From NCBI GenBank assembly GCA_963665265.2, contig CAXXHQ010000001.1, forward strand, positions 434,001 to 498,000: a stretch of DNA of 64,000 nucleotides. Reading direction: 5' to 3'. A program made the position numbers and the translations under genes. The DNA is from CAXXHQ01 sp963665265 (lineage in GTDB: Bacteria; Planctomycetota; Planctomycetia; Pirellulales; Thermoguttaceae). This document shows, piece after piece, positions 29,750 through 37,563 of the stretch (positions are counted from its first letter, which is position 1; the number at the start of each line of letters is the position of its first letter). The notes beneath the pieces were generated by a model. It was not told the origin of the DNA and did no database searches. It saw only the letters and a list, made by a program, of their open reading frames with translations.

Positions 29750-29856
29750 GGCTAACGCCTTTGTTTCCCATTACGTTTATCTTCGAGGCAAACCCGTTTC
29801 ATCTTGACTCTAGTTGTTAAATATAACGGATAGACAACAACAAGGAATTACAACTA

Positions 29857-30249
29857 ATGCTATTGCATATATTATTTATTATTGCAGTACTAGTTTTATC
29901 AACACGACCTATCTTTATTGCATTTTTCCATAAACAGAGCTGCTGCGTTTCATGCTGGGTTACATCAATGTTATGCATGATAGCAATTGCATCGACTGCA
30001 ATATACTCGCTACTAGCATCTGCTGCACTAGCGATACTACCTGCAATACCCATTGCATCTATTGTTTTATTTATAGATGCTGCAGTTCTAATTATGACTA
30101 CAATATACGCTTTTCCATTTAGCAAGAAACAAGACATTCCACTTACAATAACATCGGTGATATATTCGATCATAGAATCATCTATTATATTATTTTCTGT
30201 ATATATAATATCAGTTAATGCTTTTAGAGGTGGGGCACATTTTTGGTGA
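29857..30249 (+). CDS. AT-rich orphan membrane protein, possible immunity protein
   Basis: 130 residues, almost entirely hydrophobic, with about four membrane helices (about 2-20, 34-58, 60-85 and 95-122) and several Cys near 28-41; it ends FRGGAHFW. Codons are dominated by A/T endings (ATA, TTA, GCA, TCA), sharply unlike all neighbours, so recent transfer is likely. An AAGGA about 11 bp before the ATG supports the start. It sits between two copies of repeat A and beside Rhs-core fragments. Small AT-rich membrane proteins in such settings are often immunity proteins of polymorphic toxins, but this is inference from context only. A frame on the opposite strand (29817-30317) is less plausible. 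Confidence 0.55.
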   Translation: MLLHILFIIAVLVLSTRPIFIAFFHKQSCCVSCWVTSMLCMIAIASTAIYSLLASAALAILPAIPIASIVLFIDAAVLIMTTIYAFPFSKKQDIPLTITSVIYSIIESSIILFSVYIISVNAFRGGAHFW

Positions 30250-30290
30250 TTCTCACACTTATTACACATGCCACGTAAAATACCTCGATG

Positions 30291-30337
30291 GATTCCGGAG
30301 ACAAAGCGCCTAACCATTGGCGTATCGAGAAAAATAC
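30291..30337. repeat. 47-bp repeat B, first copy
   Basis: This copy matches 31332-31378 with about seven differences in 47 bp, around the core GCGCCTAAC.ATTG.CGTATCGAG. Each copy lies just downstream of one of the two orphan membrane-protein genes, and this one abuts repeat A. It may mark the end of a repeating gene module. Confidence 0.75.
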
Positions 30338-30338
30338 C

Positions 30339-30456
30339 GGTCCCGGCGCAAATTGGATCGCCGGCAGAACGCCAATATCGGGGAGAGAGATGGAACTCGA
30401 GCAGATCGCCCCCTTGAATAAGGATCTATCTCCGCCGGTTCGACCGATGATATAAT
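30339..30456. repeat. 118-bp direct repeat A, second copy
   Basis: Second copy of repeat A, 840 bp downstream of the first. It directly follows repeat B and runs into the Rhs-core fragment. The order A - fragment - gene - B is thus seen twice. Confidence 0.9.
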
Positions 30457-30658
30457 ATCCCGCATCTCCGCCATTTACGACGATACCGACGCAACGCTCG
30501 ACTCAGGCAAAGACGTCCATGCCGCCTATAAATACTTAGGCGCTTCGACGATCGTCAAGGAGAATTACGCGAAAGCTGAAACGGAGCCGGACCCAAGCAA
30601 GTTCATTCTAAAGAATAGATGTTACGCTAACCGCGGCATAGGGTTGAGATGCGACTAA
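30422..30658 (+). pseudogene. Rhs/YD-repeat core fragment
   Basis: A 78-codon frame without a start, reading GSTDDIISRISAIYDDTDAT and then KDVHAAYKYLGASTIVKENY before a non-Rhs tail and the TAA at 30656-30658. The ISRISAI...AYKYLGASTIV sequence is typical of planctomycete Rhs-family proteins, where a YxYLG...IV strand ends a YD repeat. The stop overlaps the ATG of the next gene (30649) by 10 bp, as toxin-tip and immunity genes often do. Only a small core piece remains; no complete rhs gene is in the window. Confidence 0.55.
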
Positions 30659-31320
30659 GCTTCGACAAAGTAATATTTCTTGTTGTGATCGCATCGACGA
30701 TGTACGCCGTATTGTCGATTGTCAGCGCGATGTTTCCTGACGAAGAGATCCCGCGAGTGGTGTTTGCCGCAAACGGCGCCAGAACCTACGTGATCGAGTC
30801 ATTGCGCGCGACTGCGTTGCTGCCGATAGGAACTGTGCTGTTTTGGGGGCTTTTGATCGCTTTGACCCCGATCATGCTTCGCCGCCAGCGCATTCCCCTG
30901 GACGCCGAGTACGGTCCGCTTCGCCGTTGCTTGGGGTGGATCGGCGTATGTGTGTGTGTTTTGCCTTTCTTGGCGATTACGGTAGCTGTGGTGATCATCT
31001 CTCCATACAGGGATTACCGGAAAGCAACGGTTGGACCGGAAGCGATTGCCTTTTCGAGCCTATATTCGTCCTGGACTATTCCAATGTCAGAGGTGCAAGA
31101 TGTAAAGCTTATCCGCAATGAACGTGTCGTGACCCAAAAGCGACTAGTTGATTTGCATTTGGTGATTACCACTAGAGACAACAGAGAATTCAGGAGTGTG
31201 CAAGTGGACGGACTCGGCCCCCGCGATAGGGCGCTGAAAGAGTATCTGGCTGTGTTTGACAGTTTCGCGGAGGATGTGCGGACGCATAAGGGCGGTAAAG
31301 AGCAAAAGGTGGAAAAATAA
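30649..31320 (+). CDS. membrane protein with C-terminal PH-like domain, possible immunity protein
   Basis: 223 residues: membrane helix near 8-30, two more near 50-72 and 93-117, then a soluble domain (about 120-205) containing FSSLYSSWTIPMSEVQDVKL and TRDNREFRSVQVDGLGP, reminiscent of PH-like domains fused to membrane helices. The tail is Lys-rich. The start ATG overlaps the stop of the Rhs fragment. Composition is closer to the host than that of the AT-rich gene. Context (Rhs debris, repeats A and B) suggests an immunity or orphan cargo gene, but a generic PH-domain membrane protein is equally possible. Confidence 0.55.
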   Translation: MRLSFDKVIFLVVIASTMYAVLSIVSAMFPDEEIPRVVFAANGARTYVIESLRATALLPIGTVLFWGLLIALTPIMLRRQRIPLDAEYGPLRRCLGWIGVCVCVLPFLAITVAVVIISPYRDYRKATVGPEAIAFSSLYSSWTIPMSEVQDVKLIRNERVVTQKRLVDLHLVITTRDNREFRSVQVDGLGPRDRALKEYLAVFDSFAEDVRTHKGGKEQKVEK

Positions 31321-31331
31321 AAGGCGGACGA

Positions 31332-31378
31332 AATTCCGGTGACGCAGCGCCTAACTATTGACGTATCGAGAATAATAC
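31332..31378. repeat. 47-bp repeat B, second copy
   Basis: It follows the PH-like gene stop by 11 bp and matches 30291-30337. No repeat A copy follows here, so this is the edge of the modular island. Confidence 0.75.
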
Positions 31379-31740
31379 TGAAATCGGCGTGAAGTCGGGC
31401 GCGAGTTCAAAAACCCGGCAAAGAATCGCTTTGCCGAGCCAATTCGGCGCCGCTCCGTATTAGCGAAAATCAGTGAGGATTAGCGTTCCGCATCCCTGCG
31501 CATTTAAATCGCCTCAAAGTCGCCAAGGACGCAAAGACGACCGTTCTGAAGTTGTCTCCTCCGCGTTCTCCGCGTGAGAATCTGACTGCGACCTTCCTCA
31601 TTCATCCCTCCTCATTCATCCTTGAATTTGTGCCAGTCCTTTCGCTAAAATTCTCCACGACGATATTCTCGTCGGAAAGACTGGCGACCTTTCCTCCGTT
31701 CCTTGACAATTTAATTCTCTTTAGGCAATCGGCCTCCAGC

Positions 31741-31799
31741 AGGCCGGCTTTGTCGCCGCTTGCGCTGCGCCATTCGCGCATCAGCGGCAAAGCCGGCCG
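31741..31799. repeat. inverted repeat in non-coding DNA
   Basis: Arms GGCCGGCTTTGTCGCCGCT and AGCGGCAAAGCCGGCC pair apart from a small bulge, with a loop of about 25 bp. This is a strong potential hairpin inside the gene-free region; no T-tract follows, so a simple terminator role is doubtful. Confidence 0.6.
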
Positions 31800-31850
31800 C
31801 GTCGTTCGTGCTTTCCCTCTTCCGCGTTTTCGTGATCTTGCGCGAACGGA

Positions 31851-31893
31851 AATTTCAATTTTCGGCTTAAAAAGGCGTCCATATTCTTTTTTA
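31851..31893. repeat. dispersed 43-bp repeat, copy 1
   Basis: In reverse complement this copy matches 57712-57756: AAAAAAGAATATGGACGCC, then TTTTTAAGCCGAAAATT. A weaker relative (CTCGGCTGTAAAAGGCGTCG) lies at about 32003. Both copies lie in gene-free DNA. Confidence 0.6.
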
Positions 31894-32069
31894 CTTCCGG
31901 AGTTCCGGCGCGCGACGCGGAACCGCACGTATCAAAACATCTCCGCGTCTCTCCGTCTCCGCGGTAAAGAATCCGCCGACTACCGATTCAAAAATTTCGA
32001 TTTCTCGGCTGTAAAAGGCGTCGCAAAATTCACTCCCTTTTCAGCCGAGTAAATCCTTCCGGCTAAAGC

Positions 32070-34469
32070 TTACGGCTCGACGAAGTAAGTCTCCCCCTCG
32101 GCGTTGAACAAGACCGGCTCGCTGACGGCAAGATACTGCGCAAGGTCGCGCCCGGCCCGGTCGACGAGTTTGAAATATTCGTCGCTAAACTGCTTCACGC
32201 GGCGAGCTTGCTTCTTCTGCTCCGGCGTCACGCTAGGGTCGGTCCATACGCCCTCGCGATTGTAGAAGGTCTTCAACCCAATCTGACGAATGGCGTTTTG
32301 CGACTGATCAAATTCGCGTTTCGCGGCCTTGAGTCCCGTGCCAGCGACGGCTCCGGAAGCGGTCCGCCCCCCGACGCCAAAGCCGAGACCGTCCGTCGGT
32401 GATTGCAAGGCGGGAAACGCTCCGTCGCTCACTTCGGCGAACGATTTCTCGTTCGTTTGCATCGGCGCGTCGTAGTTTTTCGCCAATTGCAAAGACTGCT
32501 TTATATTGCGCTGCGCGAAGCCGGACTTGCCGTCCGTCGCGGCAAACGCATCCAACCTTTCCGAGGCGTGAGCGGCGTTCGCGCGCAGATCGGTCAACGA
32601 CGTCCTGTCGTCGGCCATAAACGACGTGTACGGCGTTACGATGCCGTGCCGAGTCGCAAGTTCGACCAACTCTCTCACCAATTCTTCATTCTTTCCCTTG
32701 AGATCGATTTGGTCGAGAATTTCGCCGACGCGACGGACCGCCCAAAGTTTCTCGACGAAGGCGCAACTTGAATCGGCGCTCTTCTCGGCGAAGTTGACGG
32801 GAAACTCGTACTTGGTCTTGGCGCTGCCGAGCGTCCCTTCAATGACGAGTTTGCCCGGCCCTGATTTTTTATAGCGACCGACGAAAACGACCTGCTCCCC
32901 GGCGAAGAGATCGAACTCGCCCGACGGATAAACGCGCGAAACCGCATCCCCTTCGGCAGGCGTCATGCCCTCGAAAACGAATCGGCACGTCGCGCCGGTC
33001 AATACAGGCGACTCGATCCGCGCGTATAACCGATTCACCCGCAATTCGATGTCTTCGTCAGGGCGAACGTACTCGGTCAGACCGTAATTTTCCCGCGCAA
33101 GTTTGTCGAGCAACCGGCTGTTGACGTCGTAACCGACGCCGAAGACCATCAATCGAGCGTGCATCTTGTTCAAGCTCTTCGCTCGATCGACGATCCGGTT
33201 TTCATTCGTTTCGCCGGCCGTCGGCAAACCGTCCGTCAAAAACAATACGTAGCTTGGCGGCAACGGCACGCTCGACGACCAACTTATTGCGGCCTGCTCG
33301 AATGCGGCCGAGAGCGCTGCGTCGATCGCCGTGCTTCCCCGAGCGAACATATTTTCGACAAAACCGAGCGCGGCGTCCCGAGTCTCCTCGGAAAACGCCT
33401 GCGGAGTCGGCTTGAACGTGAGAATCACGTCGTCGAAGGCGATAACGTTGAACGTGTCCTTTGGTCGCAAGCGATTAATCATATTTTTGAGGGCGGCTTT
33501 GACTTGTTCAATTTTCTTTCCTCCCATGCTCCCCGACCGATCGATGACGAAGATGACGTTCTTCGGCGCGACCTCGGCGTCGGTCTTCGGCATCTGCGGC
33601 GCGACCAAGGACATGAAAAAGCCGTCGTTTTCCCGGTCGGACGAACCGGCCACGCCATCCAACTTGATCGGGCGATAGCTCAACGTGCGAGCGGAGACGC
33701 CCCCCTGCCCCGCGTCGAACAGCAATCGAAAATCGGTCGACGGGGTCGTATTCTTCGCTTCATAAGTCACTGTCGCGCGCCCTTCGCCGGTCCTCTTCAA
33801 TTTAACGTCGTGCGACGGGCTATAGATGTTCTTAATCGGCTCGGCGCTCTCCACGTTCACCGTCACCGCTATCTTTTCGAGCGGCTCGCTGGTGAATCGG
33901 GCCACGCTCAAGGGAAAGACGAAATCAGTCAATCCGTCGCGCTGACGGCAAAGCTGGCTATATCGAATCAATACCGTGCGCAAAGCGCCGGGCGGAATCG
34001 GAAAAACGCTCGTCTTGAACATGCCTGAGCCTATCCATTCCAATAGCGCCGGATCGCGATTCTTCCGCACGATCTCTTCGTAAATCCGTCGGGCCTCTTT
34101 AGCATCCATTAATTTGCCGGCGTACTCCTTGCCGTCAACCATGAACGTCATGCTTTCGACCGCCCCTTCGTCGGGCAGCGGAAAAACGAACGACGCCTCG
34201 ACTTGCCCCGCCCCCGTATTGACGAACGTCTGCGAAACCTGAACCTGGGCGACTTGGTCTTTTACGTCCGCGCGAACGTCGAGCCCCTGAACTTTGTAAC
34301 TTCCCGGCGTCGGACGCGGCATGGGATGCGGATGCGGCAAAATTGCCACTTCCATTTGCGGAAGTCGAACCGCTTCCTTCGACTCCATAATCAGTACGCC
34401 TTGGGCAAAGACCGAGGCGGTGATGAATACAAGCGACGCCCAAAGCGGTAAAGTGATGCGAGCGTTCAT
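32070..34469 (-). CDS. exported VIT and VWA domain protein
   Basis: 799 residues from the ATG at 34469, which gives a signal peptide (MNARITLPLWASLVFITASV to FAQ). A VIT domain (about 50-170) contains VQVSQTFVNTGAGQVEASFVFPLPDEGAVES and the RRIYEEIVRKNRDPALLEW segment. A VWA domain (about 300-470) has an intact MIDAS, IFVIDRSGSMGG. This is the layout of inter-alpha-trypsin-inhibitor heavy-chain-like proteins, common at bacterial cell surfaces; metal-dependent adhesion is the usual assumption. The C-terminal about 250 residues are less conserved with a Gly-rich linker. An upstream extension to 34595 is open but has no signal peptide. No strong ribosome binding site is seen for either start. 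Confidence 0.85.
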   Translation of the reverse strand: MNARITLPLWASLVFITASVFAQGVLIMESKEAVRLPQMEVAILPHPHPMPRPTPGSYKVQGLDVRADVKDQVAQVQVSQTFVNTGAGQVEASFVFPLPDEGAVESMTFMVDGKEYAGKLMDAKEARRIYEEIVRKNRDPALLEWIGSGMFKTSVFPIPPGALRTVLIRYSQLCRQRDGLTDFVFPLSVARFTSEPLEKIAVTVNVESAEPIKNIYSPSHDVKLKRTGEGRATVTYEAKNTTPSTDFRLLFDAGQGGVSARTLSYRPIKLDGVAGSSDRENDGFFMSLVAPQMPKTDAEVAPKNVIFVIDRSGSMGGKKIEQVKAALKNMINRLRPKDTFNVIAFDDVILTFKPTPQAFSEETRDAALGFVENMFARGSTAIDAALSAAFEQAAISWSSSVPLPPSYVLFLTDGLPTAGETNENRIVDRAKSLNKMHARLMVFGVGYDVNSRLLDKLARENYGLTEYVRPDEDIELRVNRLYARIESPVLTGATCRFVFEGMTPAEGDAVSRVYPSGEFDLFAGEQVVFVGRYKKSGPGKLVIEGTLGSAKTKYEFPVNFAEKSADSSCAFVEKLWAVRRVGEILDQIDLKGKNEELVRELVELATRHGIVTPYTSFMADDRTSLTDLRANAAHASERLDAFAATDGKSGFAQRNIKQSLQLAKNYDAPMQTNEKSFAEVSDGAFPALQSPTDGLGFGVGGRTASGAVAGTGLKAAKREFDQSQNAIRQIGLKTFYNREGVWTDPSVTPEQKKQARRVKQFSDEYFKLVDRAGRDLAQYLAVSEPVLFNAEGETYFVEP

Positions 34470-34689
34470 GATTTTTTTAAGGGGGTGAAAGGAAGGGAAT
34501 TTGGAAAGCCGAGAAATTACCTCTCGTTCGGAGTTTTGGACGACGCAATCGGCCGAAGAGTTCCCAAGATTTTCCGAAATATCGTCCGCATCCAACTAGC
34601 CGGGCGTGAATAACTTGCGAAGCAGAGACCGAATACGAGGTAAATCCAGAAATTTTGCCTAATTTTCATCACGCGGAGAATCTTCGGCC

Positions 34690-35688
34690 ATGCGCTTTAA
34701 TGCTGCTTTATACGCAATAGTATTTACCACGATTCTCTCCACGACCGCCTTCGCGCAGCGCGTGCCGACGCCCGACTCCGACGCCATCGTTCCCCTTGCC
34801 GATATACGGTTGCGCGACGTCTGCATTTTGCCCGACGCCGCCTCAAAGACCTATTACATGGTCGGCCCAGGTCGAAACAGCGTCCGAATTTACGTCAGCA
34901 AGGATATGAAGAATTGGCAAGGCCCGAAAACGATTTTCAAGACGCCGGAGGACATGTGGGACGACGTTCGCGTCCGAAACATTTGGGCGCCCGAGATGCA
35001 CAAGTACAAGGATAAATACTATTTATTCCTCACGTTCGACACGCAAAATAAACTGCCCGAGCAATGGAACGACTGGTTGCCCCGCGTGACGCGAGGTTCG
35101 CAAACCCTCGTCTCCGATACTCCCACGGGCCCGTTCAAACCGTTCCTGAATCACTCCACTTTGCCGACCGACATGATGACGCTCGACGGCACGCTCTGGG
35201 TCGAAGACGGCGTGCCGTATATGGTCTTTTGTCACGAATGGGTGCAGATCAAAGACGGAACCGTCGAATACGTGCAATTGAAAGACGACCTCTCCGAAGC
35301 CGTGGGAACTCCCAAGCGATTGTTCAACGGAAGCGACGCCGTATGGAGCCGCAAATCGGATCAATACGGCTGCCACGTCACCGACGGTCCGTTTCTGTAC
35401 AAAGGAAAAACCGGCAAACTCTACATGGTCTGGACCAGCGGCGGTTATAAAGGCTACACGCAAGGGATCGCGATCTCCGAGTCAGGTAAACTTGCCGGCC
35501 CGTGGAAACAGCAGGAGCAACCGCTCTATGAAAAAGACGGCGGTCACGGCATGGTCTTCACCGCGTTCGATGGAAAGCTGATGCTGATTTTGCATTCGCC
35601 GAACAACCGCGAAGCCCGTCCACGCATCTTTGAACTCGAAGATACCGGCGACACCCTGAAAGTCGTCGATGAATTCACCGGGAAATAA
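34690..35688 (+). CDS. exported GH43-like glycoside hydrolase
   Basis: 332 residues with a signal peptide ending in AFAQ. The five-bladed beta-propeller pattern of family 43 is visible: RLRDVCILPDAASKTYYMVG (catalytic base Asp region), NIWAPEMHKYKDKYYLFLTF, TLDGTLWVEDGVPYMVF and YGCHVTDGPFLYK (candidate general acid region), then HGMVFTAFDGKLMLILHSPN. GH43 enzymes act on arabinans, xylans or galactans; the substrate cannot be fixed from sequence alone. Divergent from the VIT/VWA gene. Convergent with the following membrane protein, with an inverted repeat between them. Confidence 0.82.
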   Translation: MRFNAALYAIVFTTILSTTAFAQRVPTPDSDAIVPLADIRLRDVCILPDAASKTYYMVGPGRNSVRIYVSKDMKNWQGPKTIFKTPEDMWDDVRVRNIWAPEMHKYKDKYYLFLTFDTQNKLPEQWNDWLPRVTRGSQTLVSDTPTGPFKPFLNHSTLPTDMMTLDGTLWVEDGVPYMVFCHEWVQIKDGTVEYVQLKDDLSEAVGTPKRLFNGSDAVWSRKSDQYGCHVTDGPFLYKGKTGKLYMVWTSGGYKGYTQGIAISESGKLAGPWKQQEQPLYEKDGGHGMVFTAFDGKLMLILHSPNNREARPRIFELEDTGDTLKVVDEFTGK

Positions 35689-35733
35689 AATCCTCGACCG
35701 AAGAACTCCCATCCCTTGCCTTGCGAAAAAAAA

Positions 35734-35824
35734 GAACGCTAATCGACGCCGCGAGGCTCGCAGCTCGGCGGAAGCGGTACGATTGCCGAGGTTTGCGAAC
35801 CCGCACGAACGAAGATTAGCGTTC
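35734..35824. terminator. inverted repeat between convergent genes
   Basis: GAACGCTAATC at 35734-35744 is perfectly complementary to GATTAGCGTTC at 35814-35824, separated by about 70 bp that also contain short dyads. The position between the GH43-like gene and the opposite-strand membrane gene suggests a bidirectional transcription stop, although the loop is long. The right arm is shared with 31476. Confidence 0.4.
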
Positions 35825-35862
35825 CATGTTCTCTTTCGCGTCGAACGATCTTGGAACGACGC

Positions 35863-36474
35863 CTAGAGCATCGCTTCTTGGTTCAACAGAAGCGAACCGA
35901 AGAATATGAAGCCGTAGCCGAACAGCTCCAAGCCTTCTTGAATGACGGTTTTGTATAGCCCTTTGTAGTCGGAGCCCATGATTCCGGCCCACAATAGATG
36001 CCCGCTGCCGAAAATCCGACTAAATACAACGACAATAACCAGCCCGGCGACGATGAAGACGCACGATCTTGTGCGCGTAAAGGCGGCCATCGGAGAAAGA
36101 ACCGATTCACGCCAAACGACGGCAAGCGCCGCGGCAACGATGGATGCGGTAAGCGCCGCGAAAAACCACGCTTCTCGAAAGATAAAGTCGAGGAAGTAGT
36201 CTTGCTCTCGAATAAACATGCAGGCGAAAAATCCTGCGACGAGGACGAGAAAACCTCGCGCATAAGGGCGACGTTTCACTTCGGCGCAAAGAAGGAGCGT
36301 CGAGAGGAGCAAAAGTATCGACTGCAAAATCTCGGTGATTGAAATTTCGGCCAGGCCGTCGTGCAAAACTTCGACGTCAAGGTAAGCGGCCAAAGGAGCC
36401 GCCGTCGAGACCGCGATCAAAACCGCTAAATCAACGGCCGATTTCGCAATGGTGACGACTCGAGCATCCATCAT
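35863..36474 (-). CDS. multi-pass membrane protein of unknown function
   Basis: 203 residues from the ATG at 36474 (GGAG about 6 bp upstream); an open frame extends to a TTG at 36546 but is less likely. About six hydrophobic helices alternate with short loops; recognisable landmarks are FFACMFIREQDYFLDF, FSRIFGSGHLLWAG and ELFGYGFIFFGSLLLNQE. I have a faint memory of similar FIRE.D-containing bacterial inner-membrane proteins, but cannot name a family. It is transcribed alone. Confidence 0.7.
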   Translation of the reverse strand: MMDARVVTIAKSAVDLAVLIAVSTAAPLAAYLDVEVLHDGLAEISITEILQSILLLLSTLLLCAEVKRRPYARGFLVLVAGFFACMFIREQDYFLDFIFREAWFFAALTASIVAAALAVVWRESVLSPMAAFTRTRSCVFIVAGLVIVVVFSRIFGSGHLLWAGIMGSDYKGLYKTVIQEGLELFGYGFIFFGSLLLNQEAML

Positions 36475-36778
36475 CCGTCTCCGCTGAAAAACCATGCTGG
36501 AAGTTTTGCACTCAGCCCCGGCCAAACCTCCCAAACTCAACTTCAAGTGAACGATAAAAAGAAAATACCGAACATCTAGTTTTATTGCAATACCGATTAG
36601 TCATTTTAAGAAACGCATAGTCATACTATCCAAATAACTGTTCGCCAGAATGGAAAGGCGAGGCCAGACTACCCATTTCCCCTTGCCACATCGGGTAATT
36701 TCGAGGAAACTCCCGACCGGTTTTTTGTGCGAAAAAGGTGCGTGCAAACACGCCCTCTACGAATTTTCGAGAAATGAC

Positions 36779-37450
36779 ATGCGCGGAATCGTGCTCGGAT
36801 TACTACTGACGGCGTTATGCCTGGGTTGTCTCAACCCGGAGCGCCCCTCGGCCATTAATCCAAGTCGGGTTGAGCAGCATTACCAAAACGTCGTCATCAA
36901 GTTTCCCAATCCGTCGCTCATGCCCATCGCCGATCCGCAAACGGCCTGGGAAATCGTCGTCGACGTCATCGGCGATTATTTCAAAATCGAACGCGAAGAG
37001 CCGATGCGATTGATCGGCAACGAGTTGACCGACGGGCGCATCGACACCGTTCCGGCCGTCAGCCCGACGCTACTCGAGCCGTGGCGGCGTGAAACGTCGC
37101 TCTTTGAAGACCGCATCGAAAACTCGCTGCAAACAATGCGGCGTCGAGCCGTCGTGCATGTAAAAAAAATCAATCCGAACGAAGTTGGATTTTGGGTCGA
37201 GGTGGCCGTCTATAAGGAACTGGAAGATATCGTGCCGGAGCATTCGACGGCCGGAGCGGCCACTTTCCGTTACGACAGTTCGTTCAGCCGCGTCGAAAAC
37301 CCGATCGGAGCCAACAAAACGCAAGAAGGCTGGATCGCCAAGGGACGCGACCTCGCTCTGGAACAAGAAATTCTGGAGCATATCCTCACTCGCTGCAACG
37401 ATGTCGGCGCAATGGCTCGGCCAAGTCCGCAACAACCGCAAGGCTTCTGA
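36779..37450 (+). CDS. putative lipoprotein
   Basis: 223 residues starting with MRGIVLGLLLTALCLGCLNP; the lipobox LCLGC is good, so it is probably lipid-anchored. The mature part has an early IKFPNPSLMPIADPQTAWEI segment, then a RRRAVVHVKKINPNEVGFWVEVAVYKELEDI strand-rich region and ends in a Pro/Gln-rich tail. I believe planctomycetes have a family of this kind, but no function is known to me. The ATG at 36779 was chosen over an earlier start because it begins the signal peptide. It lies about 110 bp upstream of dus. Confidence 0.7.
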   Translation: MRGIVLGLLLTALCLGCLNPERPSAINPSRVEQHYQNVVIKFPNPSLMPIADPQTAWEIVVDVIGDYFKIEREEPMRLIGNELTDGRIDTVPAVSPTLLEPWRRETSLFEDRIENSLQTMRRRAVVHVKKINPNEVGFWVEVAVYKELEDIVPEHSTAGAATFRYDSSFSRVENPIGANKTQEGWIAKGRDLALEQEILEHILTRCNDVGAMARPSPQQPQGF

Positions 37451-37563
37451 GCTAAAAATCACGTTCGTTTGCAAACAGCTCTCCCAGCAATTAAAATTGC
37501 TTCTTTTCTCCGTAATTGCACGCATGCCTACGACATTGCGGCTAAACTCGACAGAATCCGTTT

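Larger units (their letters stand above)
31379..32069. other. gene-free region with decayed and dispersed repeats
   Basis: About 690 bp hold no supported gene; the long frames on both strands are Arg/Ser/Pro-rich artefacts. I see GATTAGCGTTCC at 31476 (also found at 35814), a low-complexity CTCCGCGTTCTCCGCG stretch, a short direct duplication of CTCATTCATCC around 31597-31621, and a long dyad at 31741-31799 (GGCCGGCTTTG.CGCCGCT against AGCGGCAAAGCCGGCC). A dispersed repeat at 31851-31893 recurs near 57712, with a weaker relative at 31991-32030. It looks like eroded intergenic DNA. Confidence 0.6.

Noticed and set aside
29817..30317. 166-residue frame on the minus strand through the AT-rich gene
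   Set aside because: It mirrors the plus-strand gene. The plus frame has a ribosome binding site, a coherent membrane topology and consistent A/T-ending codons; the minus frame runs into repeats A and B.
30291..31378. Integron cassette array, with GCCTAAC in repeat B as an attC core
   Set aside because: GCCTAAC fits one attC core consensus, and cassettes with varying cargo look similar. No matching GTTRRRY core at the other end and no paired inner boxes were found, and no integrase is present.
31552..32052. Long overlapping frames on both strands
   Set aside because: Composition is Arg/Ser/Phe-rich, no start signals are seen, and the DNA carries decayed repeats. Judged non-coding.
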